From: Bosea sp. F3-2
GTDB taxonomy: Bacteria > Pseudomonadota > Alphaproteobacteria > Rhizobiales > Beijerinckiaceae
DNA length: 64,000 nt
Direction of reading: 5' to 3'
Assembly: GCF_008253865.1 (NCBI RefSeq)
Contig: NZ_CP042331.1
Span: 5,297,501 to 5,361,500, forward strand
Shown here one piece after another: positions 60,283-64,000 of the stretch (its first letter is position 1; each line of letters begins with the position of its first letter). The notes beneath the pieces were generated by a model. It was not told the DNA's origin. It searched no databases and saw only the letters and a list, made by a program, of their open reading frames with translations. Both the position numbers and the translations under genes were made by a program.

Positions 60283-62075
60283 GCCGCGTCTCCGATCTGC
60301 TCGACCAGGGCTTGCAGGGCCGCGATGTCATGGCGGCGGGCGAAGGCGACGAAGCTCTCATCCGGTGCGGCGCGATGCGTCTGCCAGCTGCGCAGGATCG
60401 CCTCGACCAGGGCCGGCGCATCCTCCGCCTTCACATTGGTCCGGAATTCTCGGCCCATGCCGCCCTCGACGCCGAAGCCGCCGCCGACGAAGACGTGGTA
60501 GCCGGGCACGGTGTCGCCCTCGTCATTGACCGGAACCTTGGCGCCGATCAGCCCGAGATCGCCGATATAGTGCTGGGCGCAGGAGTTGTGGCAGCCGGTC
60601 AGGTGGATGTTGACGGCTGTGTCGAGCGTGATGCGCGGCTCACAATGGGCGGCGATGGCGAGCGCATCCTCCTTGGTATGGGCGCCGGCGAATTTGCAGC
60701 CGGTTGCGCCGGTGCAGGCGATCAGCCCGGCGCGCAGCACCGAGGTTTCGGCGGAGAGGCCGATGGCCTGCAGATTGGCGAGCACATCGTCGACCTTCGC
60801 GTCCGGCACGCCGGAGATCAGCAGGTTCTGCCAGACGGTCAGACGGATATCGCCGTCGCCGCAGCCCTGGGCGATCGAGGCGATGACGCGCATCTGCTGC
60901 ACCGTGAGTTTGCCGACCGGCAATGCCACGCCGATCCAGTTGAGGCCGGGCTGGACCTGTCTGTGGATGCCGATATGGGCGAGCCGGTCATAGACGGGGC
61001 GCGGCTTGACGAAGGTGTCGTCGAGCCGGATCAGCCGGCGGCCGAGCTTCTCCTCGACGGCGGCGAGAAACTTGTCGAAGCCCCAGGCATCGAGCACGTA
61101 TTTGAGCCGGGACTTGTTGCGGTCGGTGCGGTTGCCGTTGGCGATGAAGACCCGGACGATCGCATCCGCGACGGCAATCGCGTCGGATGGGGCGATGATG
61201 ACGCCGGTATCGCGGGCGAGGTCCTTATGGCCGGTGATGCCGCCGAGCGCGAGGCGATACCAGATTCCAGGCGCAACCGGCTGGTCCTCGAAGGAGGCTC
61301 CGTCTCCGACCTCGATGGCCTGGAAGCCGATGTCGTTGGTGTCCTCCAGCGTCGCGATGGAGCCAGCGCCATCGAAGGCGACATTGAACTTGCGCGGTAG
61401 CCCGTAGAGCGAGCGGTCGTTCAGGATGTGATGGTGCCAGGCGCGGGCATGCGGGCGTGTGTCGAGCAGCTCAAGCGGATCGATGCCGGCGGTCGCCGAT
61501 CCGGTGACGTTCCGGATGTTGTCGGCACCCGAGCCCTTGGCGGTCAGCCCGAGATCGGCGAGGCCTTCGAGCAGGAGCGGGGCGTTCTCGGCGGTGATTT
61601 CGCGGATCTGGAGATTGGCGCGGGTGGTGACGTGGCTGTAGCCGCCGCCGAGGCTCTCCGCGATGTCGGCGACGCCGGCGAACTGCCAGGCCTTGAGGAT
61701 GCCGTTGGGAATGCGCAGCCGGCACATATAGCTGTTCTGCGCGGGGGCGACGTAGAACAGGCCGTGATAGCGCCAGCGGAAATTGTCCTCCGGCTTCGGA
61801 TAGATGCCGGCCTGGGCCTGCTCCTTGAAGCGGGCATAGGCGTCGAAGGGGTGTTCGGCGGCTTTCCACTTCTCCTGATCGACGAGCTTGCCGCCGGCGG
61901 CGACCGTCCTCGCCTGCGCCTCGGCATGCTCCTTGTCGGGGCCATCAGGCTTGGCCGGAGCGCTGCCCGGCGCGCCACCGAGCGGACCGAGACCGCGCGC
62001 CGTGCGAGCCGACTGCAGGCCGCTCATGAAGCCTTCAAGATAGCGCTTCTGATCGGGGGTGAAATCGTCACTCAT
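60279..62075 (-). CDS. nirA: NirA-family nitrite/sulfite reductase
   Basis: Siroheme/4Fe-4S reductase of 598 residues. The metal-binding cysteines are C454 and C460 (ACTGATGCKFA), C495 and C499 (TGCHNSCAQHYIG). Nitrite/sulfite reductase half-domains repeat (GVADIAESLGGGYSHVTTRA; GCGDGDIRLTVWQNLLISG). It belongs to the bacterial NirA branch, assimilating nitrite to ammonium, though sulfite cannot be excluded. It begins near the globin gene and overlaps the flavoprotein gene (4 bases), forming a nitrogen-assimilation operon. Confidence 0.93.
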   Translation of the reverse strand: MSDDFTPDQKRYLEGFMSGLQSARTARGLGPLGGAPGSAPAKPDGPDKEHAEAQARTVAAGGKLVDQEKWKAAEHPFDAYARFKEQAQAGIYPKPEDNFRWRYHGLFYVAPAQNSYMCRLRIPNGILKAWQFAGVADIAESLGGGYSHVTTRANLQIREITAENAPLLLEGLADLGLTAKGSGADNIRNVTGSATAGIDPLELLDTRPHARAWHHHILNDRSLYGLPRKFNVAFDGAGSIATLEDTNDIGFQAIEVGDGASFEDQPVAPGIWYRLALGGITGHKDLARDTGVIIAPSDAIAVADAIVRVFIANGNRTDRNKSRLKYVLDAWGFDKFLAAVEEKLGRRLIRLDDTFVKPRPVYDRLAHIGIHRQVQPGLNWIGVALPVGKLTVQQMRVIASIAQGCGDGDIRLTVWQNLLISGVPDAKVDDVLANLQAIGLSAETSVLRAGLIACTGATGCKFAGAHTKEDALAIAAHCEPRITLDTAVNIHLTGCHNSCAQHYIGDLGLIGAKVPVNDEGDTVPGYHVFVGGGFGVEGGMGREFRTNVKAEDAPALVEAILRSWQTHRAAPDESFVAFARRHDIAALQALVEQIGDAA

Positions 62076-62097
62076 GGGTAACTTCCACTGCGCTTTT

Positions 62098-62520
62098 TCA
62101 GGCGGTGGCCGGTTTCTCGGCTGCCGCGATCATCGCGCCGGAGAGCGCGCCATAGGCCGTCGTCCAGGCGTCCTTCACGGTCGGGGTGAAGCCCTCGCCG
62201 AGGCCCTGCTCCAGCGTCCAGAGCAGCGCAGCGCCGACCGGCGCGTAATGGGCGGCGCTGACGCCGTAGCCGACATGCTTGCGGGCCAGCGCTTCGACCG
62301 CCGGCATCAGTGCCGGCAGATCGTCGAGCCCCTTCACCACGACCGCGAGCGTGCCCATCAGCTTGCGCCCCTGCTCCTTCATGTCGGCCGCCTTGAAGAG
62401 CGGCTGGATCTCCGGCGCGATCTCGAACAGCCGGCCGTAGAACAGGGCGGCGGCCTGCTCGGCGATGGGCGCGACCTTGGAGAAGCTCACTCGAATCTCG
62501 GAGACCTGTTCGGGTGTCAT
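62098..62520 (-). CDS. Single-domain globin
   Basis: Heme protein of 140 residues resembling the globin domain of flavohemoglobins and Vitreoscilla hemoglobin. The proximal His is H82 in ARKHVGYGV and the distal region carries FYGRLFEIAPEIQPLFKAAD. Embedded between a nitrate-type transporter gene and nirA, it likely handles nitric oxide formed during nitrite reduction, or ferries oxygen; which is not decided. It has no reductase domain, so electrons must come from elsewhere. Confidence 0.88.
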   Translation of the reverse strand: MTPEQVSEIRVSFSKVAPIAEQAAALFYGRLFEIAPEIQPLFKAADMKEQGRKLMGTLAVVVKGLDDLPALMPAVEALARKHVGYGVSAAHYAPVGAALLWTLEQGLGEGFTPTVKDAWTTAYGALSGAMIAAAEKPATA

Positions 62521-62530
62521 GACGCTCTCC

Positions 62531-63322
62531 TCATGCGGCTTCGACGAAGCGGTGACGCTCGTAGAGAAACCTCAGCACCGCCTCGCGGGCGGCGATGTAG
62601 GTGCGGTCGGTGACCAGCTCGAGCCGCTTGCGCGGGCGGGCGAGATGCACGTCCAGAACCTCGCCGATGCGGGCGGAAGGGCCGTTGGTCATCATCACGA
62701 TCCGGTCGGAGAGCAGCACGGCCTCGTCGACGTCGTGGGTGATCATGATCATGGTGTTGCCGAGCGCGGCATGGATCTGCATCACCGAGTCCTGCAGATG
62801 CGCCCGGGTCAAAGCGTCGAGCGCGCCGAAGGGCTCGTCGAGCAGCAGGATCTTCGGCTCCATGGCGAGGCCGCGGGCGATGCCGACGCGCTGCTTCATG
62901 CCGCCCGAGATCTCGCCGGGCCGCTTGTCCTTTGCATGGGCCATCTGGACGAGGTCGAGATTGTGCATGATCCAGCCATGCCGCTCGGCCTTGCTCTTCT
63001 TGCCCCCGAAGACCTTGTTCACGGCGAGCGCGACATTGTCGTAGACGGTGAGCCAGGGCAGCAGCGAGTGGTTCTGGAAGACCACGGCGCGGTCCGGCCC
63101 CGGCGCGTTGACCTCCTTGCCTTCGAGCAGGATGCCGCCGGTCGTCGCCGGCGTCAGCCCCGCGACGATGTTGAGCAGGGTCGACTTGCCGCAGCCGGAA
63201 TGGCCGATGATCGAGACGAACTCGCCCTTGTCGATGACGAGGCTGACGTCCTTCAGGACTTCCGTGGTGGCGGCGCCGCGCTGGAAGCGTTTGTCGACAT
63301 GGTCGATTTTGAGATAGCTCAC
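62531..63322 (-). CDS. Nitrate-type ABC transporter ATP-binding protein (NrtD/TauB-like)
   Basis: ATPase of 263 residues. Walker A is GHSGCGKSTL, the signature ISGGMKQRVGIARG, Walker B ILLLDEPFGALDAL, switch His ITHDVDEA. The NrtD branch is supported by FQNHSLLPWLTVYDNVALAV. I chose the GTG at 63322 (SYLKIDHVDKRF); the longer ATG frame reaches into the permease gene and lacks resemblance. The C-terminal LDVHLARPRKRLELV is typical of nitrate/taurine/sulfonate ATPases. The genes nearby favour nitrate or nitrite. Confidence 0.92.
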   Translation of the reverse strand: MSYLKIDHVDKRFQRGAATTEVLKDVSLVIDKGEFVSIIGHSGCGKSTLLNIVAGLTPATTGGILLEGKEVNAPGPDRAVVFQNHSLLPWLTVYDNVALAVNKVFGGKKSKAERHGWIMHNLDLVQMAHAKDKRPGEISGGMKQRVGIARGLAMEPKILLLDEPFGALDALTRAHLQDSVMQIHAALGNTMIMITHDVDEAVLLSDRIVMMTNGPSARIGEVLDVHLARPRKRLELVTDRTYIAAREAVLRFLYERHRFVEAA

Positions 63323-63332
63323 GTTTAAGCCC

Positions 63333-64000
63333 TCAGTTGGTCGCGGTGCCGCGGGTGACGACATGGCCGACGAGAGCGACGAGGCGGTCGAGCAGGAAGC
63401 CGACCACGCCGATATAGACCAGCGCCACGATGATGTCGGAGAGGCGCGAGGAGTTCCACGCGTCCCAGATGAAGAAGCCGATGCCGACGCCACCGGTCAG
63501 CATCTCCGCCGCGACGATGGCGAGCCAGGACAGGCCGACGCCGATCCTGAGGCCCGTGAAGATGTAGGGCGCGGCCGAGGGCACCATGATCCTGTAGAAG
63601 AACTCGATCTGGTTCAGCCGCAGCACCTGCGCGACATTGCGGTAATCCTGCGGGATGTTGCGGATGCCGACGGCGGTGTTGATGATCACCGGCCAGATCG
63701 CGGTGATGAAGATCACGAAGATAGCCGAGGGCTGGCTGTCGCGGAAGGCGGCGAGCGAGAGTGGCAGCCAGGCGAGCGGCGGCACGGTGCGGAGCACCTG
63801 GAAGACCGGATCGAGCCCGCGCATCGCCCAGACCGACTGGCCGACCAGCGCGCCGAGCAGCACGCCGACGATCGCCGACAGGCTGAAGCCGATCGCGACG
63901 CGCTGCAGCGAGACGAGGATGCGCCAGCCCAGGCCGATATCCTGCGAGCCCGCCCAGTAGAACGGTTCGACGATCAGATCCTTCGCCTCCTCCCAGATCT
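63333..64000 (-). CDS. Nitrate-type ABC transporter permease (NrtB-like), partial at right edge
   Basis: The frame is open from the right edge to the stop at 63333, about 222 codons visible. The family hallmarks are the helices (IFVIFITAIWPVIINTAVGI), the EAA loop RNVAQVLRLNQIEFFYRIMV and the IGVGLSWLAIVAAEMLTGGV block. Upstream residues within the window (DLIVEPFYWAGSQDIGLGWR) continue the frame past the first internal Met at 63863, so the true start is outside. It pairs with the adjacent NrtD-like ATPase. Confidence 0.9.
   Translation of the reverse strand, partial: IWEEAKDLIVEPFYWAGSQDIGLGWRILVSLQRVAIGFSLSAIVGVLLGALVGQSVWAMRGLDPVFQVLRTVPPLAWLPLSLAAFRDSQPSAIFVIFITAIWPVIINTAVGIRNIPQDYRNVAQVLRLNQIEFFYRIMVPSAAPYIFTGLRIGVGLSWLAIVAAEMLTGGVGIGFFIWDAWNSSRLSDIIVALVYIGVVGFLLDRLVALVGHVVTRGTATN

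Noticed and set aside
1..64000. CRISPR array, tRNA or rRNA genes, prophage
   Set aside because: No regularly spaced repeats, no cloverleaf-like segments that I could fold convincingly and no phage structural genes. Small tRNAs could still be missed by eye.

Overview
This is a 64 kb high-GC window, most likely chromosomal, from an alphaproteobacterium of the order Hyphomicrobiales. A Bosea-like soil or water organism is my best guess, from the codon use, the many TAT-exported solute-binding proteins, the NirA-family nitrite reductase and the dispersed palindromic elements. The genus is an inference. I see no rRNA, tRNA, CRISPR array or prophage. The window reads as a string of small catabolic and transport operons, each beside its own regulator, mixed with at least five decayed genes.

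Layout. (1) 1-9.6 kb: a polyamine/Fe-type ABC transporter (fused permease, ATPase, binding protein) and a PLP-dependent C-S lyase on the minus strand, divergent from a GntR regulator, a BisC-like molybdoenzyme, RidA, a carboxymuconolactone-decarboxylase-like protein and an aspartate-dehydrogenase-like protein whose 3' end abuts an IS110 remnant. Together these could handle sulfoxide-containing amino acids. (2) 10-14 kb: a cupin and a divergent MarR regulator with two matching operators, then groES-groEL behind a degenerate CIRCE. (3) 14.5-19.9 kb: a lactate-dehydrogenase-like flavoenzyme, a broken ketopantoate-reductase-like gene, an orphan TRAP binding protein, a truncated Na/Pi transporter and an orphan ABC binding protein. 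(4) 19.9-26.7 kb: an aromatic-catabolism operon (intradiol dioxygenase, SDR, BKACE, alcohol dehydrogenase, cupin, probably dctA) with a divergent LacI regulator and paired operators. (5) 26.8-32 kb: xapX, exported amidohydrolase, DoxX, MFS with a C-terminal monooxygenase-like domain, and an isochorismatase-family hydrolase. (6) 32-36.8 kb: a GntR and an AraC regulator, a secreted protein and a porin-like protein with a poly-Asp tract. (7) 37-43.7 kb: nucleotide-sugar genes (phosphomannomutase, UDP-glucuronate epimerase, ugd, pgm) around a manC-type gene reduced to its two ends. (8) 44-51.2 kb: D-amino-acid dehydrogenase, RpiR regulator, a peptide ABC transporter without ATPases and an M81 (MlrC-type) peptidase. 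(9) 51.2-58.2 kb: two closely related two-component systems flanking a phospholipid N-methyltransferase-like gene and a patatin-like lipoprotein. (10) 58.7-64 kb: nitrate/nitrite assimilation (nrtB- and nrtD-like transporter genes, globin, nirA, and a flavoprotein carrying an Fe-S domain instead of a flavodoxin domain).

Three families of intergenic palindromic elements occur twice each. One has 15-bp perfect terminal inverted repeats and looks like a MITE.
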